Below, piece by piece: positions 26,096-35,134 of a stretch of DNA of 64,000 nucleotides. The translations under genes were made by a program, and so were the position numbers. The notes beneath the pieces were generated by a model, which was not told the origin of the DNA, ran no database searches, and worked only from the letters and a program-made list of their open reading frames with translations. Source of the stretch: Ch67 sp041395845. GTDB lineage: Bacteria; Pseudomonadota; Gammaproteobacteria; Pseudomonadales; Ketobacteraceae. Location: positions 282,950-346,949 of the forward strand of contig JAWKZS010000002.1 in assembly GCA_041395845.1 (NCBI GenBank). The letters run 5' to 3'. Numbering within the stretch: the first letter of the stretch is position 1; the number at the start of each line of letters is the position of its first letter.

Positions 26096-27396
26096 ATGTC
26101 CCTGTATCAACCCTCGCTGCTATGGCGCCTGATCGACATTGCCAAATCCCTGTCGACCGAAAAAGACCCTGGCGTCTGCTCGATCGCATCCTGGTCGAAA
26201 GCCTCAACATCACGGGCTGCGACGGCGGCACCCTGTACCTGTTGCAGCAGGACGACGACGGCACCTGGCTCAATTACGCCATCCTGCTCAATCACACCCT
26301 GAACATCAGCCAGACCAATCGCGACAGTCAGGAATCGGCCATGATGCCCATTCCCGTCTACGACCGGAAAACCGGTGAACCCAATCATCACAACATTGCC
26401 GCCCACTGCGCACTGACCCAGACCACCATCAAGATCGATGATGCACAGCAGGAAAAGCGCTTTGATGTCAGTGGTATTCGCAGCTTCGACGAGCTGTTTG
26501 ATTACCGCACCCGCTCCATCCTCACCGTGCCGCTGCTCAATCGCACCGGTACCACCGTTGGCGTCATCCAGCTGATCAACGCCCGCAGCCCGATCGGTGG
26601 CATGGTACAACCCTTCACCGCGCAGGACGTCAACGTGATCCAGGCGCTGGCGGCCCTGGTGGCCATCACCGTCGACAGCAACGCGCTGGTGGCACGCAAC
26701 GACACGATGCCATCACTGCCCTCAATGCCCCACTCCCCCAATGTGCTGGAACGGATCGTGGAAGAAGGCATGGAACTCACCCGCGCCGAAGGGGGCACCC
26801 TTTACCTGTATTACAACGAACCGCCCCGGCTGGAGTTCGCCGTGCTGCGCAACGCGCCGCTGGGTCTGTTCCAGGGCGGCAGCAGCACCATGCCGGTGAA
26901 CCAGGCTGCCCTGCCCCTGCAGGTCGATGGCAACCCCAACCTGCATAACATTGCCACCCATGCCGCCATCTGCAATCGCTGCGTGAACATCGATAACGCC
27001 TACGAGAACGTATCGTTCGATTTCACCGGCGTGAAACAGTTTGATGCCCGCCACCATTACCGCTCCCGCTCGTTTCTGGCGGTTCCCCTGCGTGATCATC
27101 GCCAGCAGCTGCTGGGGGTACTGCAGCTGGTGAACGCCACCGACAGCAATGGCCACCTGACCAGCTTCTCGACGGTGCAGGAATCCCGTATCCAGGGCCT
27201 TGCCACCTATGCGGCCATCGCCCTGGAGACCCAAAACCAGCTTGACCGGGCATTGCTGGCCGCCACTCACCTGCGCACCCAGCTCGACGGCCTGCTGCAA
27301 ACTGCAGGCGATGCTCCCGCGTATGCCGCACCAGCCCGCGACTGCCTGGAGCTTGCCGATTTCCTGGTGCAGCAACTGAACAACCAGCCTCGGTAA
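26096..27396 (+). pseudogene. Double GAF-domain protein, frameshifted near the start
   Basis: Two GAF-type ligand- or signal-sensing domains (roughly 25-185 and 205-375 of the restored protein), both with the LYL...L and NAT/INARS cores. No output domain (kinase, GGDEF, cyclase) is attached. The translation starting at ATG 26096 (MSLYQPSLLWRLIDIAK...), with GGAG upstream, runs out of frame at about 26167-26170; one added base in the CCC run joins it to the frame of WRLLDRILVESLNI and gives 433 residues. The downstream cyclase/ATPase regulator could use it as a partner, but only proximity suggests this. Confidence 0.85.
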
Positions 27397-27753
27397 ACCC
27401 AAGGGCCGTTTTTGGTAATTTTTCACAAATTGCCTGGCACTTTGTTAGTAACCCATTCCCAACAAAGCCTCTAGTATTCAATTCGATGGCCCTGCGACTG
27501 CCGACTAGCTCAGGTCGTGGGGACTGTCAGACCCGACGAGCCCGCTCCGAAGGTCACAACTATGCGAGCACCCGGATCTGTTCGGGCAAGGATGTCCGAA
27601 TCAACAGATCCAATCGTGCTGGCAAGGGATGCGAGCCCCTTGCCAGCACTTTTTTCGGCCCGGCAACCGAACATGCACGCCGTTATTTTTGAACTACCCC
27701 GTATTGAGCACCCTCAGGGGTCAATACTGGGACCATCACCGGATAGGTCAGGA
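27397..27753 (+). ncRNA. Candidate structured small RNA ending in a strong terminator
   Basis: This 357-base gap has no protein gene but strong RNA-like structure. After an inverted repeat CTTTGTT/AACAAAG (27440-27467) come a hairpin TCGTGGG/CCCGACGA (27515-27539), a hairpin GGATCTGTT/AACAGATCC with inner TTCGG/CCGAA and an AAGGAT loop (27574-27611), and a 13-base-pair terminator (27616-27655). GGA triplets recur, including in loops, as in CsrA/RsmA-binding RNAs. A TAGTAT -10-like element lies at 27472-27477, but no good -35 is seen, so the RNA could also be processed from the GAF transcript. Confidence 0.45.
27616..27655 (+). terminator. Strong rho-independent terminator
   Basis: GTGCTGGCAAGGG (27616-27628) pairs perfectly with CCCTTGCCAGCAC (27637-27649), 8-base loop, then TTTTTT. 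Confidence 0.9.
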
Positions 27754-27978
27754 ATGTTGGCAATCAAAATGAATATCGAACTGGCTGTGCAGTACGCGCA
27801 ACAGTGGAGAGAGTACGAGGGCGTCATGCAGGTAGTCACCGACGACAGCCACCGTTCCATCGTTGTCATCACCTCCTGCAATCCCGCCGCCATCACGGCG
27901 CCGATCCCCTCCCTCTACCACGGCTTCCCAGTCGCCTTTTGCGAAATGACCGTCAGTTCACAAAGAATGGAATCCTGA
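27754..27978 (+). CDS. Small hypothetical protein
   Basis: Unrecognised reading frame of 74 residues. It begins MLAIKMNIELAVQYAQQWREYEG and has a mixed hydrophobic core (VMQVVTDDSHRSIVVITSC) with no signal peptide or membrane helix. ATG 27754 has a modest AGG ribosome site six bases upstream; ATG 27769 is an alternative. It lies after the strong terminator at 27616-27655 and 90 bases before the large cyclase/ATPase regulator, so it could be the first gene of that operon. Residue composition is ordinary for a folded protein, but I have no homolog in mind. Confidence 0.5.
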   Translation: MLAIKMNIELAVQYAQQWREYEGVMQVVTDDSHRSIVVITSCNPAAITAPIPSLYHGFPVAFCEMTVSSQRMES

Positions 27979-28067
27979 GCGACAGCCCTTTATACTCTTG
28001 ATGATTGTGTGCGCATTCGGAGCAATGCGCCGTGTGCTCGTTCGCAACAGATTGTCGGGAATCGTTC

Positions 28068-31000
28068 ATGGACTGCCAGGCTTGCGGGGCGGAGAACCCG
28101 GTTTTTCACTCATTCTGCTATCAGTGCGGCCACGCCCTGAAAGAACAGGTCGAATCGCTGCGCCCGGAAATCCGTACCCCCCAAACCCACGAGCTGGAGC
28201 CTGAACTCAAGAAGGTCTCGATCCTGTTTGTGGACATCACCAACTCGGTCCACCTGATTCACAAGTTGCGGCCGGAAGAAAGCGCCGAGTACCTGGAACC
28301 CACCCTCAACGTCCTCAAGCAGAGCGCCCACCGTTACGGCGGAATGATCAACCGGGTGGATGGCGACGGCATGATGGTGATTTTTGGTGCCCCCATTGCC
28401 TACGAAGACCATGCGGTACGGGCCTGCTATGCCGCATTGGACATGCTGAAAGCCGTGAAAGGCGAGTTCGAGGCCACCCGCATCGGGGTGCGCGTCGGCG
28501 TTCATTCCGGCGAAGTGCTGATGAAGCCGTTCTACAACGATTTTTCGGTGGACTACGAAGCGCTGGGCCCCACAGTGTACCTGGCGCATCGCATGGAGGT
28601 CCTCGCGTCCCCCAATACGGCCATCATTTCGCGGGAAACCTATCGACTGGCGCAGAAGCATATTCGTGCCCTCGACGCCGGCCCCACCCAGGTCAAGGGC
28701 CTGGACCAGACCGTTCATGTGTTTCAGTTACAGGGGCGGATCAGCCAGCAGAGCGACCAGGCCCCGCGTCTGGAGCAGAATCCTTTCATTGCGCGCTTCA
28801 ATGAACTGGCGCAGCTGGAAAGTGCGCTGACGGATGCCGGCCAGCATCATGGCCGCTGTCTGGCTGTGTGCGCGGAACCCGGTGTAGGCAAGACCCGTCT
28901 GCTGCAACAGTTCACCAGCCAGATCGACCGCGAATTCATCCAGGTCATCGAAACCGGTTGCGATTCCCACAACCGCAATTCGGCCTATCTGCCGTTCACC
29001 AATATCCTGCGCTACTGGCTCACGGTGCACGAATCCGACAAGCAGCTGGATATTGCCCAGAAGCTGCGGGATCGGGTGTCCCGCATGGACAGCCAGCTGG
29101 CGGAACACCTGTCGGCCTTCCACTTCCTGCTGGATCTGCCGATCCAGAATCAGGCGTGGAATACCCTGGAACCGGCACAGAAACGCCAGCAGGCCCACAA
29201 GGCCATTCGCGCCCTGCTGGGCGTGCTGTCCGTCCACAAACCGCTGCTGCTGCTGATCGAGGATCTGCACTGGATCGATGTGGAAAGCCAGCTGTTGCTG
29301 GAACAGATGGTGGAGTTCGTGCAGGAAAACGCCATTCTGCTGATAGCGACGTTCCGCCCCGAGTATCAGGCCAGCTGGCTGTCCGACAATGTCAGCATGC
29401 TGGAACTGAAGCCATTCTCGGACACCGAATCCATGGAATATCTGCGCTCGATCCTCGGCCGCCACGCCAGCATGGAACGGGTGCGGGCGGAAATCTTGAA
29501 GCGCTGCGAAGGCATTCCGCTGTACATGGAGGAAATGATCCATCACCTGCTGGACAGCAATCTGATCTGGGGCGAACAGGGTCACTTCCAGTCTTCGCTG
29601 GATACGCTGCCGGAATCCCTGCCGGTCACCATCCATTCGGTGATTTCCACCCGCATCGACCGCCGCTCAAAAATGGCCAAGTCGATCCTGCAGGCGGCCT
29701 CGGTGATTGGCCAGCGTTTTTCGGCCAATCTGCTGGATTACATCACCGACATTCCCCGCGAGTATGCCCGTCACGCCATCGACGAGCTGATGCAGGCCGG
29801 CCTGGTGACGGAAAGCGCCGATCCGATGAACGAGGAATACCAGTTCAAGCACGCGCTGATTCATCAGGTTACCTACGATGCGATTCCCCGCGATCGCAAA
29901 CGGCTGACCCATGCGAGCCTGGTGAATGCCATCGAATCGCTCTACAAGGAGCGTCTGGACGAACACATTTACCGGCTGGCCGAGCATGCCTATCAGGGCC
30001 AGTACTGGCACAAGGCGGTCGAGTATTATCTGAAAGCCTGCTATCACGCCATCAGCCGGTCTTCGCACCATCAGGCAGTATTGCTGCTGGACCGCGGTCT
30101 GGAGGCACTGCGCCATCTGCCACTGAATCAGGATACCCTGGGGCAGCGCATCGACTTCCTGGCGGTGGGCATGAATGCCCTGATCCCACTAGGGGAGCAG
30201 GATCGTCTGGTACGCGATCTGCGGGAAGCAGAAAAACTCTGCGCAGCCGTCGGCGATCCCAAGCGCACCTGTCCCATCCTGTGTCAGCTGACCAATGCAC
30301 TGTGGATGGTCGGCAAGCATGACGAGGCCCTGAAAGCCGCGACCCAGGCGGTACAGCTGGCCGGCGAGCTGGGACACAAACCACTGGAATTTGCTGCCAA
30401 CTACAACCTGGCGATGGTGTTCCATGCGCTGGGCCGCTATCCGGACACCATCGCCATCGAGGAACAGATCGTGGCCTCGCTGTCCGGTGAACTGGAAACC
30501 AAACGTTTTGGCTGGTCCGGCTTTCCCAGCGTGTTTGCCCGCACCTTCCTGGGCAACAGTCTGGTGGAACTGGGTCGCATGGAGGAGGCAGAGCGGGTCA
30601 TCCTGCGGGGCCTTCATGTGGCTGACCAGGCCCGTGACCCCTACTCCCAGGCCATGATTTACGACACCTGGGGTTACTACCTGAATGCGGTGGAGCGGTT
30701 TGGTGAGGCCCGCTCGATTCTGGATTCAGCGCTGACCATCTGTGAAGAGTATGCAGTGCCCACCATGATTCCGGCCGTGTCGGCAAAACTGGGTGAAGCC
30801 CTGATTGGCTGCGGTGAGCTGACCCTGGCAACCAAGGTGCTGGAACAGGCCGCCCAACCGGGCTGCTACCGCAAGGGTGGACGCTATACCTGGTTTTATC
30901 TGTTCAAGGCCATGGCCAATCTGTATCTGGCACGTGATGATCTGGCCGAGGCACAGACCTATGCCCAGAAGGTGTATCACCTGACCCAGGAAACCGGTGA

Positions 31001-31295
31001 AGTGGGACATCATGGCTGGTCGACCCTGACCCTTGCCCGGGTGCAGGCAACCGCTGGCAACAGCAACCCGGCGCAGGTGTTCAAACTGTTCGACCAGGCA
31101 CTGGACATTGCCCTGCAGCGGGGCATGCATTTGCTGGGTTTTCGCACGGCGCAGGCCGCAGCCGCCTATTCCGAGCAGCGTCGGGATGCGCGCGCCCAGT
31201 TAGGCTATTTTGACCTAGCGGAATTTCATGCCCGCCACCTGCCCCAGCGGCCTTTCCTGCACCAGCTGCAGGCTATCCGGGTCGAGGTATCCTGA
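28068..31295 (+). CDS. Class III cyclase / AAA-type ATPase / TPR regulator with zinc ribbon
   Basis: 1075-residue cytoplasmic protein. N-terminal zinc ribbon (CQACG...CYQCG, residues 3-21), a class III adenylate/guanylate cyclase domain (metal Asp56 in FVDITNS and Asp100 in GDGMMVIFG), an AAA/STAND-type ATPase (Walker A EPGVGKT 270-276, Walker B LLLLIED near 395-399), and a TPR-like helical C-terminus. In the cyclase the transition-state Asn (N in TVNLAARL-type motifs) is replaced: here the segment is VYLAHRM, Tyr171 with Arg175 kept, which may reduce or alter catalysis. ATG 28068 starts the zinc ribbon; GGGA lies 8 bases upstream. It ends 9 bases from the convergent DyP-P450 gene. Confidence 0.9.
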   Translation: MDCQACGAENPVFHSFCYQCGHALKEQVESLRPEIRTPQTHELEPELKKVSILFVDITNSVHLIHKLRPEESAEYLEPTLNVLKQSAHRYGGMINRVDGDGMMVIFGAPIAYEDHAVRACYAALDMLKAVKGEFEATRIGVRVGVHSGEVLMKPFYNDFSVDYEALGPTVYLAHRMEVLASPNTAIISRETYRLAQKHIRALDAGPTQVKGLDQTVHVFQLQGRISQQSDQAPRLEQNPFIARFNELAQLESALTDAGQHHGRCLAVCAEPGVGKTRLLQQFTSQIDREFIQVIETGCDSHNRNSAYLPFTNILRYWLTVHESDKQLDIAQKLRDRVSRMDSQLAEHLSAFHFLLDLPIQNQAWNTLEPAQKRQQAHKAIRALLGVLSVHKPLLLLIEDLHWIDVESQLLLEQMVEFVQENAILLIATFRPEYQASWLSDNVSMLELKPFSDTESMEYLRSILGRHASMERVRAEILKRCEGIPLYMEEMIHHLLDSNLIWGEQGHFQSSLDTLPESLPVTIHSVISTRIDRRSKMAKSILQAASVIGQRFSANLLDYITDIPREYARHAIDELMQAGLVTESADPMNEEYQFKHALIHQVTYDAIPRDRKRLTHASLVNAIESLYKERLDEHIYRLAEHAYQGQYWHKAVEYYLKACYHAISRSSHHQAVLLLDRGLEALRHLPLNQDTLGQRIDFLAVGMNALIPLGEQDRLVRDLREAEKLCAAVGDPKRTCPILCQLTNALWMVGKHDEALKAATQAVQLAGELGHKPLEFAANYNLAMVFHALGRYPDTIAIEEQIVASLSGELETKRFGWSGFPSVFARTFLGNSLVELGRMEEAERVILRGLHVADQARDPYSQAMIYDTWGYYLNAVERFGEARSILDSALTICEEYAVPTMIPAVSAKLGEALIGCGELTLATKVLEQAAQPGCYRKGGRYTWFYLFKAMANLYLARDDLAEAQTYAQKVYHLTQETGEVGHHGWSTLTLARVQATAGNSNPAQVFKLFDQALDIALQRGMHLLGFRTAQAAAAYSEQRRDARAQLGYFDLAEFHARHLPQRPFLHQLQAIRVEVS

Positions 31296-31304
31296 GTCCC
31301 AGGT

Positions 31305-34271
31305 TTAGTCACAGCGCAGCAGCATGCTCGCCGGCAAGCGGTACTTGTCTACCATCTGACCCTGCGCCCCGGCTGCCGGCCGCACCGCCGGCAATGACAG
31401 CAGCAGCTTCAGCGCTTCGCGGATTTCGAACAGTGCGATCTGCCGCCCCATGCAGGCGTGGGTGGTATCCCCCATGAACAGGAAGCGGCCGTTGGTGAAC
31501 GGGAACGTTTCCCGCAGCGGCGAGGTGTTGCCAAACAGCAGATCGTTCAACTCCACCGCCAGGGTGACCTGGGGCACCAGACACACTACAGCGCCGGCTT
31601 CAATATCCAGGATCTCGCCCACTGAGGTGGTATAGGTAGCGCCGTTGAGACAGTAACGCGGCAGCAGGGGTGCCACCGGGTTCTGGTACAGGCACAGCAC
31701 CGCCACCTGTTCGAGCAAGGCGTTGATCTGCGGCTCCAGTGCCAGACGCTGCTGCGGCTGCTGCAACCACTGCTGCAACAATGGAATGGCCTGGGCCTTG
31801 TCGGCCACCTGCAGCAGGCGCAGCAACGCCGTCGGCAGATCCTTGCCCCACTCCAGCAGCGTCTTCACCACCATGGCAATGCCCTTGGCCGTGGTATCCG
31901 TGCTGCCCACCGCCAGTTCGAGCACACTTTGCCGAACAGCCTTCACCAGATCATCGCCGGCCAGGTGATATTCCTGCTGGAACAATACGATCAGCTGGTC
32001 CAGCACGGTGTCACCCGCTGCAGCACCACTGATGGACTTGCGGATCTGGACATCCAGCAGTGGCAGGAATTCATCCGCCGCCTTGTGCGCCAGCTCCCCG
32101 ATGTATTCAACGCCATACACATTGCCGAAGACCTGCAGGAACAGCATGCGAACCCAGAACAGCAGCGTATCGTCGGCGCTGGTGCGGAAGCCGTAGTCGG
32201 CGTAGTGCTGCTTCCAGTCATCCGGCAGCGTGGCAAAATCCGTGCGGTCAAAGAAATGGGCAATCTGGCTGCGGGAGTAAATGCCATCGGCCGGCAATGC
32301 CGGTGCATCCATGCCGTAAAGGTTTTTCATCACGGCCAGCGGCAGTTTGCGCGCCAGCCCTTCCACCAGATCCAGCTGTTTGTTGTTGGCAAATTCGCTG
32401 CGGATTGCCGCGAGCATGGGTTGCACCGCAGCCTGCATGCGCTGTTCGAAATGTTGCGGCGACAGCAGATTCCAGGTTTGTTTTTTCAGTTCAGCCCGCT
32501 GGGGCGTTGCGTCGCGGGACAGCAGCATTTCACCGCCGGTGAGCGCTTCGATGCGCTGGCGGTACTGGACATTGGTGAACAGATTGAGCTGATTGAGGAT
32601 GGACACCATATCGGCTGGATGGGCAAAGTAATAGAAAGGCGTGCGCTGGCCACCCGCCTTTTCCACCCAGAGTTTTACGAAGCGATTGCCGGCGATCAGC
32701 CTGGCGGCATCCACATAGTCCGCCACGGCAAATGGATCGGAATTACGCGGATCAAAGGTCTGGATGTGTTGCTTTGGCCGCCAGAACGGATTGGTGTGCT
32801 GCGCCATCCCGAGCAGCAGTCGCAACCCTTGAATACCGGGCGTGAAAAAATATTCACCGCCGCGCACATGCACGTACTGCTGCAATCCAAACAGGGGCAG
32901 CGCACTGCGGTTGAACGAGTACTGGCCCGCCTGATCACCGCTACGGTTGCCCACGATCGGATCGACCATGCTGGTGGGAAAGCCGAGAAAATCGCATTGA
33001 TTGATCCAGTTTTTCTGCACGAATTCAAACTGGGAATCGATGCGGCTGTTGTAGCAGAAAAAATGCAGCCCCCGACGTGCCTCGGGTGCACTGGCCACAT
33101 CACTGTTCAGTGGAATGTAGGGGCCATAGGGCATGCCACGCCGGATCAGGCGATGCTGGTCCACCCGCAGGGTGCCTTCGTCGTTACCCTGGCTGAGACT
33201 CAGCCGCGGATTGACCCGCCGCATATGAGAGGCAAACGGACAGGTGTCGCCAGTGCGGTCGTCCGTATAATCAAATTCGTTGTCGCGGGCGGCGCCGGCA
33301 GACGGTGTCAGCGGCGTTCCGTCGTGATGGCGCCCTACCAGCTTCGCACCCAGATCCGCAGGGCCTTGCTGGACCAACCGGCGAAATGCCACCACATCCT
33401 GCTCCAGTTTGCGATACACCAGAAACGAGCCGTTGCGGGTCAACCGCTGGAAGGCAGCCGGGGCCGGGTCGGCAAGGTCCGGTTCCCATTGTTCGGCAGG
33501 GCTGCAATCCGGGTGATTGCGTTCATACAATTCGTCCCGATAGCCCAGCAGAAATTCACCCGGCGCCAGTGGCGACCATGGGCTGTCGTTGCGGATTTTC
33601 TTGCCGCCACCTCCTCGATGCTGCAGACCATCATCGATGTAAGGCTGACTGACACCGTCCGCAAAACCGAAATGTTCCTTGATCTGGCGCGCTTCCCGGA
33701 TGACATGGGCGGATTCCTGCATCAGCACATCGGCGCCGGTGGGCATCGTGGTCAACTGCTGCCACAGCTGCTGCAGCAGTTCGTCATGACGCTGGATTTC
33801 AGGTGCCGGCCATTCATGGGGCACGGTGAAGCCCGGCTCCAGCCAGGGCAGAAAATACACGGCGATCATCACGTGGATCTGCTGACTGCCGTAATAGCCT
33901 TCCCAGTTATCCGGCGCGTCGTTGCCCTCGTCACCAATAAACTTGGCGCGGGCCGCCATGCCTTCGCTGAAGGCCGGTGGAAACTGATCCAGCAGCCCGC
34001 CCGCCAGACCCAGCGCCTGCAACCCTCTGTAGCTGAATGCCACATTGGCAAAGCACGGATGCGCCGGCCGCGGCCGAAACCCCTTCTGTAGTGAACGGAT
34101 ATCCTGCTCGCTTAACAGCAGCGACTGCAGTAACGGCTGCTGCATGAACGCAAGAAACGCAGCCACATCCCGTATCCCCAGAAAGTAGTAACGGGCGGCA
34201 GCCGGCTTGGCACCGCGAATCAGGTGGGCCTGAATATCGTCCAGGTGCGCGACACAAGCAGGTGTATTCAC
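31305..34271 (-). CDS. DyP-type peroxidase fused to a divergent cytochrome P450 domain
   Basis: 988-residue fusion of two heme enzymes. Residues about 1-490 are a DyP-type peroxidase: FGFADGVSQP (about 201-210, catalytic Asp), NGSFLVYRKLEQDV, and the heme-ligand His in CPFASHMRRVNPR (about His349). Residues about 500-988 resemble a P450: an I-helix AVGSTDTTAKG (787-797) and a Cys loop FMGDTTHACMGRQIAL (Cys about 940). Two P450 hallmarks are altered: the expected ExxR aligns with AVLC, losing Glu and Arg, and Thr replaces Gly four residues before Cys. Start: GTG 34271 has AAGGA seven bases upstream; TTG 34313 would overlap the previous gene. No signal peptide. Confidence 0.85.
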   Translation of the reverse strand: MNTPACVAHLDDIQAHLIRGAKPAAARYYFLGIRDVAAFLAFMQQPLLQSLLLSEQDIRSLQKGFRPRPAHPCFANVAFSYRGLQALGLAGGLLDQFPPAFSEGMAARAKFIGDEGNDAPDNWEGYYGSQQIHVMIAVYFLPWLEPGFTVPHEWPAPEIQRHDELLQQLWQQLTTMPTGADVLMQESAHVIREARQIKEHFGFADGVSQPYIDDGLQHRGGGGKKIRNDSPWSPLAPGEFLLGYRDELYERNHPDCSPAEQWEPDLADPAPAAFQRLTRNGSFLVYRKLEQDVVAFRRLVQQGPADLGAKLVGRHHDGTPLTPSAGAARDNEFDYTDDRTGDTCPFASHMRRVNPRLSLSQGNDEGTLRVDQHRLIRRGMPYGPYIPLNSDVASAPEARRGLHFFCYNSRIDSQFEFVQKNWINQCDFLGFPTSMVDPIVGNRSGDQAGQYSFNRSALPLFGLQQYVHVRGGEYFFTPGIQGLRLLLGMAQHTNPFWRPKQHIQTFDPRNSDPFAVADYVDAARLIAGNRFVKLWVEKAGGQRTPFYYFAHPADMVSILNQLNLFTNVQYRQRIEALTGGEMLLSRDATPQRAELKKQTWNLLSPQHFEQRMQAAVQPMLAAIRSEFANNKQLDLVEGLARKLPLAVMKNLYGMDAPALPADGIYSRSQIAHFFDRTDFATLPDDWKQHYADYGFRTSADDTLLFWVRMLFLQVFGNVYGVEYIGELAHKAADEFLPLLDVQIRKSISGAAAGDTVLDQLIVLFQQEYHLAGDDLVKAVRQSVLELAVGSTDTTAKGIAMVVKTLLEWGKDLPTALLRLLQVADKAQAIPLLQQWLQQPQQRLALEPQINALLEQVAVLCLYQNPVAPLLPRYCLNGATYTTSVGEILDIEAGAVVCLVPQVTLAVELNDLLFGNTSPLRETFPFTNGRFLFMGDTTHACMGRQIALFEIREALKLLLSLPAVRPAAGAQGQMVDKYRLPASMLLRCD

Positions 34272-34281
34272 GGCGGATTCC

Positions 34282-34869
34282 TTATCGTTGGAAAGTCTGT
34301 GTATCCCGGACAAATTCGCAGAAACGCTCGTAAAAGGCCTGGTAATCCGTCACTGGCTGCGCCAGGTTATCGCGCAGGAAACGGTCATAGGCGCAACGGA
34401 AATCGATCAGGGCCTCCTGGCGCTGCAGGGTCTCCCGCGGCAGCGCGGCGAAGAAGCCGGTGGTCTGCACCTGATGGGTCTTGACGTAGGCCCAGAAGGC
34501 ATCGAAGTCCTTGCATCCCCCGTCGGGATAGCCGTCGCAATTGCCCCACACCTTGTCCATGTCCGCAGCAATCAGGGCAGCGAAATCCCGCAGGTACTGC
34601 CACATGCTGCCGTCATAATTCGACGTGAAGATCAGCCGGTAGCGGTCGCCATCCTGCCAGATGATCCAGCGGGCGAAATGAATGGTGGCGATCAGCCGGA
34701 TCGGCGTGGGAATACCGCGCTTTTCACGATTGGCGATGGAATCAAGCACGGCTTCGAGCTGCTGCAGGTAAGTCAGCGTGGTGCCGGGGACACGCCCCTC
34801 ACGGATGGTGGTAATGATGGTGAGCTCGTTCACGCCCCCCAGATACCGGGAGTCTTGTAGTTGTGTCAT
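34282..34869 (-). CDS. Protein of unknown function paired with the DyP-P450 fusion
   Basis: 195-residue protein without signal peptide or membrane helix. The core LIATIHFARWIIW followed by RLIFTSNYDGSMWQYLRDF resembles segments I associate with DyP-related, dimeric alpha/beta-barrel heme-protein neighbours; this is from memory and I cannot confirm it. ATG 34869 has AGGAG six bases upstream and replaces a longer reading from 34944. Its stop is 10 bases before the GTG of the fusion, so the two are almost certainly co-transcribed and likely work together, for example as substrate feeder, dimerisation partner or cofactor-handling protein. Confidence 0.75.
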   Translation of the reverse strand: MTQLQDSRYLGGVNELTIITTIREGRVPGTTLTYLQQLEAVLDSIANREKRGIPTPIRLIATIHFARWIIWQDGDRYRLIFTSNYDGSMWQYLRDFAALIAADMDKVWGNCDGYPDGGCKDFDAFWAYVKTHQVQTTGFFAALPRETLQRQEALIDFRCAYDRFLRDNLAQPVTDYQAFYERFCEFVRDTQTFQR

Positions 34870-34966
34870 GCCCCGCTCCTCGAAATTAGGAGTGTCCAGA
34901 AAATACACAGATGCGAACTGCTTCTCAATTCTCCAGCATAGCAAGCCGAATAAGGGCCTACTGATT

Positions 34967-34985
34967 TTGTGAAAAATTCACACAA
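34967..34985. promoter_or_regulatory. Palindromic element upstream of the fusion operon
   Basis: TTGTGAA-AAA-TTCACACAA lies in the divergent region between the fusion operon and the hybrid kinase, about 100 bases before the minus-strand gene. A related AATTCACG string occurs at about 35058-35065. It could be a shared operator. A further hairpin, CAGCGG/CCGCTG (about 34989-35014), lies beside it. Confidence 0.35.
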
Positions 34986-35134
34986 TCGCAGCGGACACGG
35001 CATTCCACCGCTGGCTTGGTTGTTTTTTGATCTGCAACTCCCTGATCTGGTAACAAAAATTCACGTAACGGTATGACCCACGGTCAAAATAGTGACTAAA
35101 CTTGTTTTGAAACCATCAGTCACATCAGGGTTTT

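Noticed and set aside
27506..27517. A tRNA D-arm-like string TAGCTCAGGTCG
   Set aside because: No matching acceptor stem, anticodon arm or TTCGAATCC arm in register; the surrounding structure is different.
31929..34091. A 720-codon open frame on the plus strand opposite the DyP-P450 gene
   Set aside because: It mirrors a conserved minus-strand protein and its translation shows no domain; antisense frames stay open in GC-rich DNA.
34271..34313. TTG at 34313 as start of the DyP-P450 fusion
   Set aside because: It would overlap the upstream gene by 32 bases with no ribosome site; GTG 34271 has AAGGA at seven bases.
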